Made by a program: the position numbers and the translations under genes. From Flavimaricola marinus (GTDB lineage: Bacteria > Pseudomonadota > Alphaproteobacteria > Rhodobacterales > Rhodobacteraceae), in the NCBI RefSeq assembly GCF_900184895.1, contig NZ_FXZK01000004.1:310001-374000 (forward strand): a DNA stretch of 64,000 bases, in the 5' to 3' direction. Under the pieces are notes generated by a model. It was not told where the DNA came from. It ran no database searches and was given only the letters and a program-made list of their open reading frames with translations. Position 1 is the stretch's first letter, and every line of letters starts with the position of its first letter. This document shows, piece by piece, positions 52,368 to 60,824 of the stretch.

Positions 52368-52391
52368 CCAAACCTGAGTCACGCTTGGTGC

Positions 52392-52898
52392 ATGACAAGA
52401 TACACACGCCTTCACATCCCCGGCGGGACCTATTTCTTTACGGTCAGGCTTCAGGATCGCGGATCGAGCCTGCTTCTCGACAAGCTCGATCTGCTGCGCA
52501 GTTCCGTGCGCTCCTGCATGGCCCATCGCCCGTTCGAGATCGATACGGCGGTCATACTGCCGGACCATCTTCATATGATCTGGCGGTTGCCGCCCGGTGA
52601 CACCGACTATTCCGCGCGCTGGCGGCAGATCAAATCGACGTTCTCGCGGCATGTGGATCGGCCCGACTACGTCAGCCCCGGTCAGCTGGCCCGTGGCGAA
52701 AAGGGGATTTGGCAGCGCCGGTTCTGGGAGCATTGCATTCAGGACGATGCGGATTTGGCCCTGCATCGCGCCTATGCCTTGATGGCCCCGGTTCGGGCCG
52801 GTCTGGTGACGGACCCCCGGCACTGGCCGGCAAGCTCCATTCATCGCGATGGCGACGCCTGCTTGAGCCGATCGTCGGAGCCGATGGCGTTGTCCTGA
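52392..52898 (+). CDS. rayT: REP-associated tyrosine transposase (RayT/TnpA-REP)
   Basis: 168 residues of the Y1 HUH transposase family. The HUH motif appears as LPDHLHMIW near residue 57. The catalytic tyrosine is expected in the helix WEHCIQDDADLALHRAYALM (near residue 135), preceded by GIWQRRFWEH. RYTRLHIPGGTYFFTVRLQDR is the usual opening. Such genes are single-copy and domesticated and act on REP palindromes. No classic REP array flanks it; the only dyad is at 52347. Confidence 0.9.
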   Translation: MTRYTRLHIPGGTYFFTVRLQDRGSSLLLDKLDLLRSSVRSCMAHRPFEIDTAVILPDHLHMIWRLPPGDTDYSARWRQIKSTFSRHVDRPDYVSPGQLARGEKGIWQRRFWEHCIQDDADLALHRAYALMAPVRAGLVTDPRHWPASSIHRDGDACLSRSSEPMALS

Positions 52899-52938
52899 TC
52901 CCGGATCGCAGCAGACCTGCCCGTTCCCGCGGTCTCGG

Positions 52939-53811
52939 TCAAAACCACTGCCCCGGTTCCATCAGGCCCAAATCGAGCAATTGCTGCGAGTGCCAGTCAA
53001 AGGGCGCGGAGTTGTGCCAGCGGAAGGTTTCGATGTCGAAAGTCGATCCCGGATTGCGTTTGAGCGCCTTGGCCGTTCGGAACGAGCAAATCGACGCGGT
53101 CAGATTATTGTGCCAGGGGCAGGAATAGGTGTTGTATTCCGGCTCGTTGAAGGTGTGATCGGGGCGCAGTTCCAAGCCCGGCTTGGCCTTGAACAGCCCG
53201 ATCCTGTCGATCCTGCGCCGGGCCTGTGGCACGTGTTCCTCGAACCGCCAGCGCAGCCCGCCAAAGAAATTCAACTGGCGCTCTTCGGGGTGGTTGGTTT
53301 CCGGGTTTGCGCGGGCCAAGGCGTAATAGCCGGATTTGTCCAGATGGGCATCGTCGATGGAGACGGCGTTCGGATGCTCCCAGAGGTCGCCTGCGTAGAG
53401 GTCGATGACATAGGTCAAAATGCTTTCGCGCCGTTCTTCGGTGCTGAAGACCGTCATCTCTCCCACGCTGCGGTGTTCGCAGAAGGGGTAAAACAGGTAT
53501 TCGGCGTTGTAGCAGTAGTAGAACCACGTTCCGGGGCTGACCCGGATGACGCTGTTGACTGCGTCGCAAACGGCTCTGTCGGCCTTGACGTCGTAGTCGA
53601 CGCGCACGACCCGGTCGCCAAGCCCCTGAGAGATGGTGACATCCGGCATCGCAAGCACGACGAGCTTGCGAAACCCCAGATCGAGGTGGTGCCGGATCGT
53701 CGTTTCGACCTCGATCTGGTCCTCGACGAAGATCAGTCCGATCGGTCCCTTGAGCAGGGTGTCGCGCCCGGCGTTCAGGAATGTCTCAAGCGACTCGAAA
53801 TACAGCATCAT
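52939..53811 (-). CDS. hypothetical protein (290 aa)
   Basis: 290 residues, no signal peptide or membrane segment. The first half has a Rossmann-like alternation (GPIGLIFVEDQIEVETTIRH, HLDLGFRKLVVLAMPDVT) that resembles glycosyltransferase family 2/92-type N-termini. The second half is aromatic- and His-rich (ERQLNFFGGLRWRFEEHVPQ, YNTYSCPWHNNLTASI). Two cysteines sit in YCYNAEYLFYPFCEH. I would call it a possible glycosyltransferase, without a confirmed nucleotide-sugar motif. It is divergent from miaB. Confidence 0.72.
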   Translation of the reverse strand: MMLYFESLETFLNAGRDTLLKGPIGLIFVEDQIEVETTIRHHLDLGFRKLVVLAMPDVTISQGLGDRVVRVDYDVKADRAVCDAVNSVIRVSPGTWFYYCYNAEYLFYPFCEHRSVGEMTVFSTEERRESILTYVIDLYAGDLWEHPNAVSIDDAHLDKSGYYALARANPETNHPEERQLNFFGGLRWRFEEHVPQARRRIDRIGLFKAKPGLELRPDHTFNEPEYNTYSCPWHNNLTASICSFRTAKALKRNPGSTFDIETFRWHNSAPFDWHSQQLLDLGLMEPGQWF

Positions 53812-53956
53812 CGGGGCCTTGCGGTTGGAAGAGGTGATTTGGACAGCTTGCGTGCCAAGATTCGGTTAAATCCGTTTTCATTGCAAGTCTGCCCCGGCCC
53901 GGATAGACGCGTGCACTGACGAAACCCGCCCCATTCCCTCCGGCAAGGACGCTGAC

Positions 53957-55270
53957 ATGACCTCCGCCCCGAAGAAACTGTTCATCAAGACCTATGGCTG
54001 CCAGATGAATGTCTATGACAGCGAGCGCATGGCCGAGGCGATGGGCGGCGAGGGCTATGTGCAGACGGATCGGGCCGAAGATGCGGATATGGTGCTGCTC
54101 AATACCTGTCACATCCGCGAAAAGGCAGCCGAGAAGCTCTATTCGGATTTGGGCCGTCTCAAGGCGCTGAAACTGGACAATCCCAATCTCAAGATCGGGG
54201 TCACCGGCTGTGTTGCGCAGGCCGAGGGCGACGAGATCATCCGCCGGATGCCCGTCGTCGACCTAGTCGTGGGGCCGCAGAGCTATCACCGACTGCCTGC
54301 GATGGAGCGGGCGGTGCAGGCCGGTGGCCGCGTCGTCGACACCGATTTTCCCGAAGAGGACAAATTCGACATTCTGGCCGCCCGGTCCAAGGCAAAGCGC
54401 GGCCCCACCGCATTTCTGACCGTGCAGGAGGGTTGCGACAAGTTCTGCGCCTTTTGCGTGGTGCCCTATACCCGCGGCTCCGAGGTCAGCCGCCCTGCAG
54501 ACCGGATCGTGACGGAAGCCCGTGGCCTTGTTGAGGCCGGGGTCCGCGACATCACCTTGCTGGGGCAGAACGTGAATGCCTATCACGGTGCCGAGGGCGG
54601 GCTTGCCGGCCTTGTCGGCCAACTGGCGGCCATCGATGGGCTCGACCGCATCCGCTATACCACCAGCCATCCCAACGACATGGACGACGCCCTGATCGCG
54701 GCCCATGGCAACGAGCCCAAGTTGATGCCCTATCTGCATCTGCCGGTGCAATCGGGCTCCGACAAGATCCTCAAGGCGATGAACCGCAAACACACGGCCG
54801 AGCAGTATCTGCGCCTGATCGAGCGTATCCGCGCGGCCCGCCCCGATATCCTGCTGACCTCCGATTTCATCGTCGGTTTCCCCGGCGAGACCGATGCCGA
54901 TTTTGACGCCACGATGGCGCTGGTCGAGGCTGTCGGCTACGGCGCGGCCTATTCGTTCAAATATTCCGCCCGCCCGGGCACCCCGGCCGCCGAGCGCGCC
55001 GAGGTCGATGCCGAGGTCATGGATGCCCGCCTGCAAACCCTGCAAGCCCTGATCACCCGCCAGCAGCGCGAACGTCAGGACGCCATGGTGGGCCAGACCA
55101 CGACCGTATTGTTCGAAAAGCCGGGTCGGAATCCCGGCCAGTGGGGCGGGAAATCCGAGCATCTCCACGCCGTTCACGCCATGTCGGACGAAGACCTCCG
55201 CGGCCAGATTCGCAAGGTTCGAGTGACCGCGACGGCGCCGAACTCCTTGACGGCGGAGTTGATCGGCTGA
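53957..55270 (+). CDS. miaB: tRNA (N6-isopentenyl adenosine(37)-C2)-methylthiotransferase
   Basis: 437 residues. The N-terminal UPF0004 domain has its three cluster cysteines in [20 protein letters not shown] and [10 protein letters not shown]. The radical-SAM core has C160-x3-C164-x2-C167 in [18 protein letters not shown]-terminal TRAM domain follows ([16 protein letters not shown]). It adds a methylthio group to i6A37 of tRNAs reading UNN codons. AAGGA precedes the ATG. Confidence 0.96.
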   Translation: MTSAPKKLFIKTYGCQMNVYDSERMAEAMGGEGYVQTDRAEDADMVLLNTCHIREKAAEKLYSDLGRLKALKLDNPNLKIGVTGCVAQAEGDEIIRRMPVVDLVVGPQSYHRLPAMERAVQAGGRVVDTDFPEEDKFDILAARSKAKRGPTAFLTVQEGCDKFCAFCVVPYTRGSEVSRPADRIVTEARGLVEAGVRDITLLGQNVNAYHGAEGGLAGLVGQLAAIDGLDRIRYTTSHPNDMDDALIAAHGNEPKLMPYLHLPVQSGSDKILKAMNRKHTAEQYLRLIERIRAARPDILLTSDFIVGFPGETDADFDATMALVEAVGYGAAYSFKYSARPGTPAAERAEVDAEVMDARLQTLQALITRQQRERQDAMVGQTTTVLFEKPGRNPGQWGGKSEHLHAVHAMSDEDLRGQIRKVRVTATAPNSLTAELIG

Positions 55271-55298
55271 TCGCCCGGTTTTTCTGCAACGTCTCGAA

Positions 55299-55412
55299 AT
55301 GTGGCAATTTAGTGGCCTAATTGTGGCCCTCAATATGTGACTGTTGCGGCATCAGCTACAATATGTGGCGATTTCTGCTTTCATTAAGGCTGAATTTAGC
55401 TAACAATGTGAT
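55299..55412 (+). promoter_or_regulatory. AT-rich leader with repeated TGTGR motifs
   Basis: This gap (55271-55484) is clearly less GC-rich than its flanks. (A/T)TGTG(G/A)(C/T) occurs five times in the same orientation, at 55299, 55321, 55335, 55363 and 55406. TACAAT at 55357 could be a -10 element. The repeated motifs may be sites for a regulator of the downstream secreted-protein pair. Confidence 0.35.
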
Positions 55413-55484
55413 GCAGATAGAAGAACAACGTGGGCGGTGTAGTGTGCCCGGGGGGATGTAGTGACTGGCAAAGGACGATCGGCC

Positions 55485-56054
55485 GTGGCTGAAAAAATCA
55501 CGAACGTAATTCGTGCTGCCCTGAGTGGGTTGGCAATTGTTGCAATGGGTACGGTTGCGCTCACGGCGCCTGCGGTCGCGCAGGATTCGGGGAACCAGCA
55601 GTATATTCCCGGTATCTGGATCGATCCCGATGGATGCGAGCACTGGGTGATGGACGACGGCGCCGAGGGCTTCATGTCGCCGCATCGCACCCGCGATGGT
55701 CGTCCGGTCTGCCGCCGGAGCGAGATTTGCGGGATCATGCCCACCGATCAGCTGTTCGCGACGGATCGCTACAACATCAGCGCCCACAACCGCCAGGTGC
55801 TGGAGAACTTCTTCCGTCAGGCCAACGCCTACGGTTTCCTGATCTATGGCCACACCGACAGCCGCGCCTCCGACGAATACAACATGCGCCTGTCGCAGAA
55901 CCGTGCAAACGCGGTGGCTGCCGTCGCTCAGGGCATCGGCGCGCGGGTGGTGGATGTGCGTGGCTTTGGCGAGCGTCAGCCGCGGGCCGCCAACGACACC
56001 CCGCACGGCGGGATGGCACAAAACCGTCGCGTCGAAATTTACTGCCTGCGCTAA
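55485..56054 (+). CDS. OmpA-domain protein with novel GIWxDPxGCxHW module
   Basis: 189 residues from a GTG at 55485 with AAAGGA nine bases upstream (a GTG at 55461 would add 8 residues). A signal peptide ends at APAVAQ (about residue 33). Residues about 42-78 form a compact module: PGIWIDPDGCEHWVMDDGAE followed by GRPVC after eleven residues. The rest is an OmpA/MotB domain with LIYGHTDSRAS, LSQNRANAV and QNRRVEIYC. The module recurs in the next gene. An outer-membrane or periplasmic wall-anchored protein is likely. Confidence 0.85.
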   Translation: MAEKITNVIRAALSGLAIVAMGTVALTAPAVAQDSGNQQYIPGIWIDPDGCEHWVMDDGAEGFMSPHRTRDGRPVCRRSEICGIMPTDQLFATDRYNISAHNRQVLENFFRQANAYGFLIYGHTDSRASDEYNMRLSQNRANAVAAVAQGIGARVVDVRGFGERQPRAANDTPHGGMAQNRRVEIYCLR

Positions 56055-56067
56055 GGGGATGATGGAT

Positions 56068-56367
56068 ATGACCGCATTGAAAACACTGATCATCCTTGGT
56101 GCGACCGCCAGCCTTGGCGCCTGCACGAGCATCGGGCCCGACAAGACTGTCGACCGGGGCGTCAACGCCCACCACCTGAGCACGCTTGTCGCCGGTATCT
56201 GGGTCGACCCGAATGGCTGTGACCACTGGATCATCGACGATGGCGTCGAGGGCTATCTGTCCGAGCGTCTGACGCCGGATGGCCGTCCGGTCTGCTCGGG
56301 TGTCGCGCTGCCGACAGAAGTTGTCGGGCCGTTCCAGCAGGGCACGTTCATTCCCGATCCGCTCTGA
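56068..56367 (+). CDS. lipoprotein sharing the GIWxDPxGCxHW module
   Basis: 99 residues. Signal and lipobox: MTALKTLIILGATASLGACTS, with the lipid cysteine at about residue 19. From about residue 43 it repeats the module of the preceding protein: AGIWVDPNGCDHWIIDDGVE, then DGRPVC. No OmpA domain follows; the protein ends soon after (GTFIPDPL). The ATG at 56068 is preferred to ATGs at 56059 and 56062 because AAGGGG lies at the right distance. It is 13 bp after the OmpA-domain gene and before a strong terminator, so the two form an operon. Confidence 0.82.
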   Translation: MTALKTLIILGATASLGACTSIGPDKTVDRGVNAHHLSTLVAGIWVDPNGCDHWIIDDGVEGYLSERLTPDGRPVCSGVALPTEVVGPFQQGTFIPDPL

Positions 56368-56394
56368 GCGGTTTGCCGAATGCACAAAATATCC

Positions 56395-56422
56395 AAGGCC
56401 GCGGCGATGTCCGCGGCCTTTT
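56395..56422 (+). terminator. intrinsic terminator
   Basis: AAGGCCGCGG (56395-56404), loop CGATGT, CCGCGGCCTT (56411-56420), then TT. A 10-bp stem 27 bp after the lipoprotein stop. Confidence 0.88.
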
Positions 56423-56454
56423 ACGTTGTTGTGATACAGTTCGGATAACCAAGG

Positions 56455-56474
56455 CTTGCGCCGGTCGACGCAAG
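56455..56474 (+). promoter_or_regulatory. inverted repeat before phoH
   Basis: CTTGCG, 8-bp spacer, CGCAAG. Perfect 6-bp arms, 41 bp before the phoH TTG. It lies between the upstream terminator and the phoH ribosome site, so it is either an operator or part of the 5' leader. Confidence 0.35.
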
Positions 56475-56515
56475 TTGTCACCATTCAATAAAACAGAACC
56501 TCACAGGAGCAGTTA

Positions 56516-57523
56516 TTGGCCATAACAACATTGCCCCCCGCCAATGTGACCGAGTCCACCGAAACAGCTTTGGAATTTCCGAACAATTTTCTGCTGATCG
56601 ACTTGTGCGGAGAGTATGATCGCAACCTGAGCGCCCTTGAGGAGAAGCTTGGTGTGCAGATCCTGCGCCGGGGCAATCGCCTTGTGGTCATCGGAGCCGC
56701 CGAACCCCGTGAGCAGGCCGCCGAGGTGTTGCGCGCCTTGTACGAGCGGCTGGAGGCGGGCAAGCCGCTGGAGACCGCCGATATCGACCGCGAGCTTCGC
56801 CTTGGGCCGATCGAGCGTGGTGGCCCCGAGGGCGGCGACCAGATCGAACTGTTCAAGGGCGAGCCGACCCGCATCGAGATCAAGACCCGCAAGAAGCTCG
56901 TCGAGCCGCGCACCGAGGCTCAGAAGGCCTATGTGCAAGCCCTTTTCAACAAGGAACTGGCCTTTGGCATCGGCCCTGCCGGGACCGGCAAGACCTATCT
57001 CGCCGTCGCCGTCGGCGTGTCGATGTTTCTGGGTGGCCATGTCGACAAGATCATCCTGAGCCGTCCTGCCGTCGAGGCCGGCGAAAAGCTCGGCTATCTG
57101 CCCGGTGACATGAAGGACAAGGTCGATCCTTACATGCAGCCGCTCTATGACGCGCTGAACGATTTCCTGCCGGGCAAGCAGATGGCCAAGATGATCGAAG
57201 AGAAGGTCATCGAGATCGCGCCCTTGGCCTTCATGCGCGGCCGCACGCTTTCGCGGGCCTTCGTGGTGCTCGACGAGGCGCAGAACGCGACCTCGATGCA
57301 GATGAAGATGTTTCTGACCCGTCTGGGCGAGGGCAGTCGCATGGTCATTACCGGCGACCGCACGCAGGTGGATTTGCCGCGCGGTGTGACATCCGGCCTT
57401 GCCGATGCCGAACGCCTTCTGCGCACGATCCCGCAGATCAGCTTCAGCTACTTCAGCTCCAAGGACGTGGTGCGTCACCCGTTGGTTGCCGCCATCATCG
57501 AAGCCTACGAAGCCGAAGTCTGA
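56516..57523 (+). CDS. phoH: PhoH-family ATPase
   Basis: 335 residues. An N-terminal KH-like region (residues 20-120) precedes the P-loop FGIGPAGTGKTYLAVAVGV near residue 153. AFVVLDEAQNAT is Walker B and MVITGDRTQVDLPRG the sensor region. The family is linked to RNA metabolism, fitting its place before ybeY. The start is TTG at 56516: AGGAG lies six to seven bases upstream (CACAGGAGCAGTTATTG). First gene of phoH-(zinc ribbon)-ybeY-corC-lnt. Confidence 0.94.
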   Translation: MAITTLPPANVTESTETALEFPNNFLLIDLCGEYDRNLSALEEKLGVQILRRGNRLVVIGAAEPREQAAEVLRALYERLEAGKPLETADIDRELRLGPIERGGPEGGDQIELFKGEPTRIEIKTRKKLVEPRTEAQKAYVQALFNKELAFGIGPAGTGKTYLAVAVGVSMFLGGHVDKIILSRPAVEAGEKLGYLPGDMKDKVDPYMQPLYDALNDFLPGKQMAKMIEEKVIEIAPLAFMRGRTLSRAFVVLDEAQNATSMQMKMFLTRLGEGSRMVITGDRTQVDLPRGVTSGLADAERLLRTIPQISFSYFSSKDVVRHPLVAAIIEAYEAEV

Positions 57524-57526
57524 CCC

Positions 57527-57760
57527 ATGGCTACCCTTGGCCAATGGATGCGGTCGAAGCTCACGCCTCCATCCTTGGAGGAGGTCGAGGCAGAGACCCG
57601 CAAGTGGTCAATTCAATGCAAGACCTGCGGTCGCACGCAAAACCTCTGGGATGCGGGCGGAACGCGGTATAAGGCGCATCGTGACCGCACCGTTTTGGGG
57701 CGGTGTTCGGGATGTGGGGACAAAATGCGCAGCATGAAGATATTTCGGGCCGGGGTATGA
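57527..57760 (+). CDS. small zinc-ribbon protein in phoH-ybeY gap
   Basis: 77 residues, 3 bp after phoH and overlapping the ybeY start (ATGA). Two CxxC knuckles, IQCKTCGRTQ and GRCSGCGDKM, about 27 residues apart, form a zinc ribbon. The N-terminus MATLGQWMRSKLTPPSLEEV is amphipathic. The tight coupling to two RNA-metabolism genes suggests a role in RNA or ribosome work. The family is not named to my knowledge. Confidence 0.72.
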   Translation: MATLGQWMRSKLTPPSLEEVEAETRKWSIQCKTCGRTQNLWDAGGTRYKAHRDRTVLGRCSGCGDKMRSMKIFRAGV

Positions 57761-58266
57761 CTGTCGAGGCCGATATACTGATCGAAGACCGCCGCTGGGC
57801 CGATCTTGGCCTGGAAAAGATTGCCGTGACCGCGATCAAGGCGGTCCTGGCCAACGTAGGCCTCAAGGGCAAGGTCGAGGTCAGCGTTCTGGGCTGCAAC
57901 GACGCCCGCATAGCTGCGCTGAACGCCGATTTCCGCGGCAAGCCTCAGCCTACGAATGTGCTCAGCTGGCCCGACGAGGAGCGCGGTGCCGAGAGGGACG
58001 GGGCCCGGCCGGATTTGCCTCGTGCCGCACCGGGCGAGCCGGTGGTGCTCGGCGACATCGCGATTGCCTATGAGATCTGCGCCGCCGAGGCCGCCGCCGC
58101 AGGCAGAACCCTGCATCATCACGCGGCCCATCTGATCGTTCACGGAGTGTTACATTTGCTCGGCTATGACCACGAGCGTGACGCAGATGCCACCCTGATG
58201 GAAGGTATTGAGACGGAGATACTTGGAAAAATGGGAATAGCGGACCCATATAGAGTATCAGAGTGA
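57757..58266 (+). CDS. ybeY: endoribonuclease YbeY
   Basis: 169 residues. The zinc-binding signature is HHHAAHLIVHGVLHLLGYDHE, matching H-G-x-L-H-L-x-G-Y-D-H. PTNVLSWPDEE and LGDIAIAYE are the other conserved parts. It is a metal-dependent RNase involved in 16S rRNA 3'-end maturation and ribosome quality control. The start ATG at 57757 overlaps the upstream stop. Confidence 0.95.
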   Translation: MTVEADILIEDRRWADLGLEKIAVTAIKAVLANVGLKGKVEVSVLGCNDARIAALNADFRGKPQPTNVLSWPDEERGAERDGARPDLPRAAPGEPVVLGDIAIAYEICAAEAAAAGRTLHHHAAHLIVHGVLHLLGYDHERDADATLMEGIETEILGKMGIADPYRVSE

Positions 58267-58299
58267 CCTGCGGGGATCGTCCCGCGATGGAAGGAGACA

Positions 58300-59211
58300 A
58301 TGACCGAGACCAGTGAAGGGTCGATAAGTGCCGCGCGTCGCGCGCTACAAGACCTCCCCGCAGATGCCCAATCGGGCCAAAGCCGCGGATTTTTTAGCAA
58401 GGTATTTCAGTCGTTTGGCGGAAGCGGTCAGACATTGAAAGAAGATCAGAGCAACCCTCGCGACTCGGTGTCCGTGCAGACCCGGCCCGGTATGTTGAAT
58501 TTGCGCCGGATGCGCGTCGAAGACGTCCTGATCCCGAAAGCCGATATCGTCGCTGTTCCCGTGGTGCAGGATCGCGAGGAACTGGTGAAAGTTTTTCGCG
58601 AGAGCGGCCTGACCCGTTTGCCGGTTTTCGACGGCACGCTGGATACGCCGGTCGGCCTCGTCAATCTCAAGGATTTCGCGCTCCGCTATGGCTTTAACGG
58701 CAATAGCGAGGAATTCGATCTGCGCAATATGCTCCGCCCGCTGCTCTATGTGCCGCCGTCGATGCCGCTGGGTGTCTTGCTGCAAAAGATGCAGGCAGAG
58801 CGTATTCACATGGCCTTGGTGATCGATGAGTACGGCGGAACCGATGGTCTCGTGACCATCGAGGATCTGATCGAACAGGTCGTCGGCGAGATCGAAGACG
58901 AGCACGACGTCGACGAGGCCGTCTCGTATCTGGCGGAAAAGCCCGGCGTCTGGCTGGCGCTGGCAAAGACCCCGCTCGACGAGTTCGAGGCCGAAATCGG
59001 CATGGATCTGACCAGCCACGACGAGATAGACGAGGAAGAGGTAGACACCCTTGGCGGTCTCGTCTTCATGCTCGCCGGACATGTGCCGGCGCGTGGCGAG
59101 GTTATTCGGCACCCGGATGGTCCCGAGTTCGAGGTGATCGACGCCGATCCCCGCAGGATCAAGCGGATGCGCGTCAGGCTGACACCCACCGACCAGACCG
59201 GCGATGCCTGA
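58300..59211 (+). CDS. corC: CorC/HlyC-family CBS-domain protein
   Basis: 303 residues, soluble. Two CBS domains are seen: [20 protein letters not shown] with [24 protein letters not shown], then [21 protein letters not shown] with [20 protein letters not shown] (each quoted in part). A CorC/HlyC C-terminal domain follows ([16 protein letters not shown]). The family is associated with magnesium/cobalt efflux; the mechanism of the soluble form is unclear. It follows ybeY and its end overlaps lnt by 8 bp. Confidence 0.92.
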   Translation: MTETSEGSISAARRALQDLPADAQSGQSRGFFSKVFQSFGGSGQTLKEDQSNPRDSVSVQTRPGMLNLRRMRVEDVLIPKADIVAVPVVQDREELVKVFRESGLTRLPVFDGTLDTPVGLVNLKDFALRYGFNGNSEEFDLRNMLRPLLYVPPSMPLGVLLQKMQAERIHMALVIDEYGGTDGLVTIEDLIEQVVGEIEDEHDVDEAVSYLAEKPGVWLALAKTPLDEFEAEIGMDLTSHDEIDEEEVDTLGGLVFMLAGHVPARGEVIRHPDGPEFEVIDADPRRIKRMRVRLTPTDQTGDA

Positions 59212-60757
59212 ACCCAGCCCTGCCTTGGCAGGTTTGGGCTGGCCGTTGCGGTTTCTGGCCTATGCCGCGGTCGGGGCCGTGGCGGGCTTGGGCCAATCGC
59301 CGTGGGGCCTCTGGCCCCTGACCCTTGTGGCGCTTGTTGCCGTGATGTTGTTCATGGCTGCGGAGGCGGGCTGGAAGCGTGCCGCCTTTGCGGGCTGGGC
59401 GTTTGGCGCCGGCTATTTCGCGCTGACCCTGCACTGGATCGTGCAGCCGTTTCTGATCGATATCGCCCGGCATGGCTGGATGGCGCCCTTTGCGCTTGTC
59501 TTCATGGCGCTTGGCATGGCTCTGTTTTGGGCCGCCGCCGGCGGGATAGCCGCCGCTTTGGGCCGGGGCAGGGCGCACCCTTGGGCGATCGTCGCGGGGC
59601 TCGGCCTTGCCGAGCTCACCCGCTCGCTGGTGATGACGGGCTTTCCCTGGGCCCTGCTTGGGCACATCTGGCTGGATACGCCGATGGTACAGATTGCCTC
59701 CTATGTCGGGCCGCATGGCCTGAGCCTGCTGACCCTCGCAGTGCCGGCCTGCGCAGTAAGCCTTTGGCCCCGCAAACTGTGGCTCGCTGCCCCGCTGGTG
59801 CTGTTGGGCCTCGGGTGGCTGGTTCTGGAGCCGGGACCGGGGGCCGATGTTCAGGCGCAGATCGAGGCCGGTGCGCCGGTTGTCCGGCTGGTGCAGCCCA
59901 ATGCCCGGCAGGATTCCAAATGGGATCCGGGCATGGCCGAGACCCTGTTCCAACGCCAGCTTCAGTTAACGACCGCGGGTGGCGACAATGCCGACCCGGA
60001 CCGGGTGCCCGATCTGGTGGTCTGGCCGGAAACGTCGGTGCAATGGCTGCTGGAATATTCCGAAGACGTGCTGCGTGACGTGGCCGTGGCGGCACGGGGC
60101 GCCCCCGTCGCCCTGGGCATCCTGCGCAGGGATGCGTCGCGCTATTTCAACAGCATGGTCGTGGTGGACCGGACCGGGGCAGTCACCGATATTTACGACA
60201 AATGGCATCTCGTCCCCTTCGGCGAATACGTGCCGCTTGGCGAGTTGGCGGCGCGGTTTGGCATACGCGGATTGGCGGCAAGTCAGGGCGGCGGCTATTC
60301 CGCGGGCGAGGGGCCGGGGCTGGTCACGATCCCCGGTCTCGGCCCGGCGATGCCCTTGATATGCTATGAGGGGATATTCCCCGAAGAGGTCAACGACGCC
60401 CCGGAACGCCCCCGCCTGTTGATCCTGATCACCAACGATGCGTGGTTTGGCAACTGGGCCGGCCCGGAGCAGCATTTTGCCCAGGCCCGATTGCGCGCCA
60501 TCGAGCAGGGGCTGCCACTTGTCCGGGTGGCGAACACCGGGATTTCGGGCCTGATCGATCCGCATGGCCGCGTGCTTGGCCAGCTGCCGCTGAACCTGTC
60601 GGGCGCGCTCGACGTGCCGTTGCCGGAAGCGAAACCGCCAACAATCTACACAAAACTTGGCGATTGGCCCGCTATAGTGTTGCTATTCATCTTGTTTCTG
60701 GGGCTATGGCTGCACCGCCACCGATTAGGAGTTGACCCGATCAGGAGGGCCGCATAG
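59204..60757 (+). CDS. lnt: apolipoprotein N-acyltransferase
   Basis: 517 residues. About six N-terminal membrane helices (to residue 215) precede a periplasmic nitrilase-type domain. The catalytic triad is visible: Glu in [12 protein letters not shown], Lys in [16 protein letters not shown], Cys in [13 protein letters not shown] last helix lies near residue 490. It adds the third acyl chain to lipoproteins. The window has several clients (MlaA, the lipoproteins at 32463 and 56068). Start overlaps the corC end. Confidence 0.95.
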   Translation: MPEPSPALAGLGWPLRFLAYAAVGAVAGLGQSPWGLWPLTLVALVAVMLFMAAEAGWKRAAFAGWAFGAGYFALTLHWIVQPFLIDIARHGWMAPFALVFMALGMALFWAAAGGIAAALGRGRAHPWAIVAGLGLAELTRSLVMTGFPWALLGHIWLDTPMVQIASYVGPHGLSLLTLAVPACAVSLWPRKLWLAAPLVLLGLGWLVLEPGPGADVQAQIEAGAPVVRLVQPNARQDSKWDPGMAETLFQRQLQLTTAGGDNADPDRVPDLVVWPETSVQWLLEYSEDVLRDVAVAARGAPVALGILRRDASRYFNSMVVVDRTGAVTDIYDKWHLVPFGEYVPLGELAARFGIRGLAASQGGGYSAGEGPGLVTIPGLGPAMPLICYEGIFPEEVNDAPERPRLLILITNDAWFGNWAGPEQHFAQARLRAIEQGLPLVRVANTGISGLIDPHGRVLGQLPLNLSGALDVPLPEAKPPTIYTKLGDWPAIVLLFILFLGLWLHRHRLGVDPIRRAA

Positions 60758-60773
60758 GCGAGACGGTATCGCT

Positions 60774-60817
60774 GTCACAACGGCTTCCTGACGTGACGGT
60801 CATTTTTTAATTGGAGC
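60774..60817 (+). promoter_or_regulatory. SAM/SAH riboswitch
   Basis: The metK leader holds GTCAC (60774-60778), AACGGCTTCCTGAC, GTGAC (60793-60797), then GGTCATTTTTTAA and TTGGAGC (60811-60817). P1 is the GTCAC/GTGAC stem. The GGCTTCC loop can pair with GGAGC, forming a pseudoknot that buries the ribosome site (GGAG, 60813-60816), eight bases before the metK ATG. This matches the SAM/SAH class as I know it, including ACAACGGCUUCCUG and the AUUGGAGC end. Ligand binding should block translation. Confidence 0.93.
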
Positions 60818-60824
60818 GTTCCCC

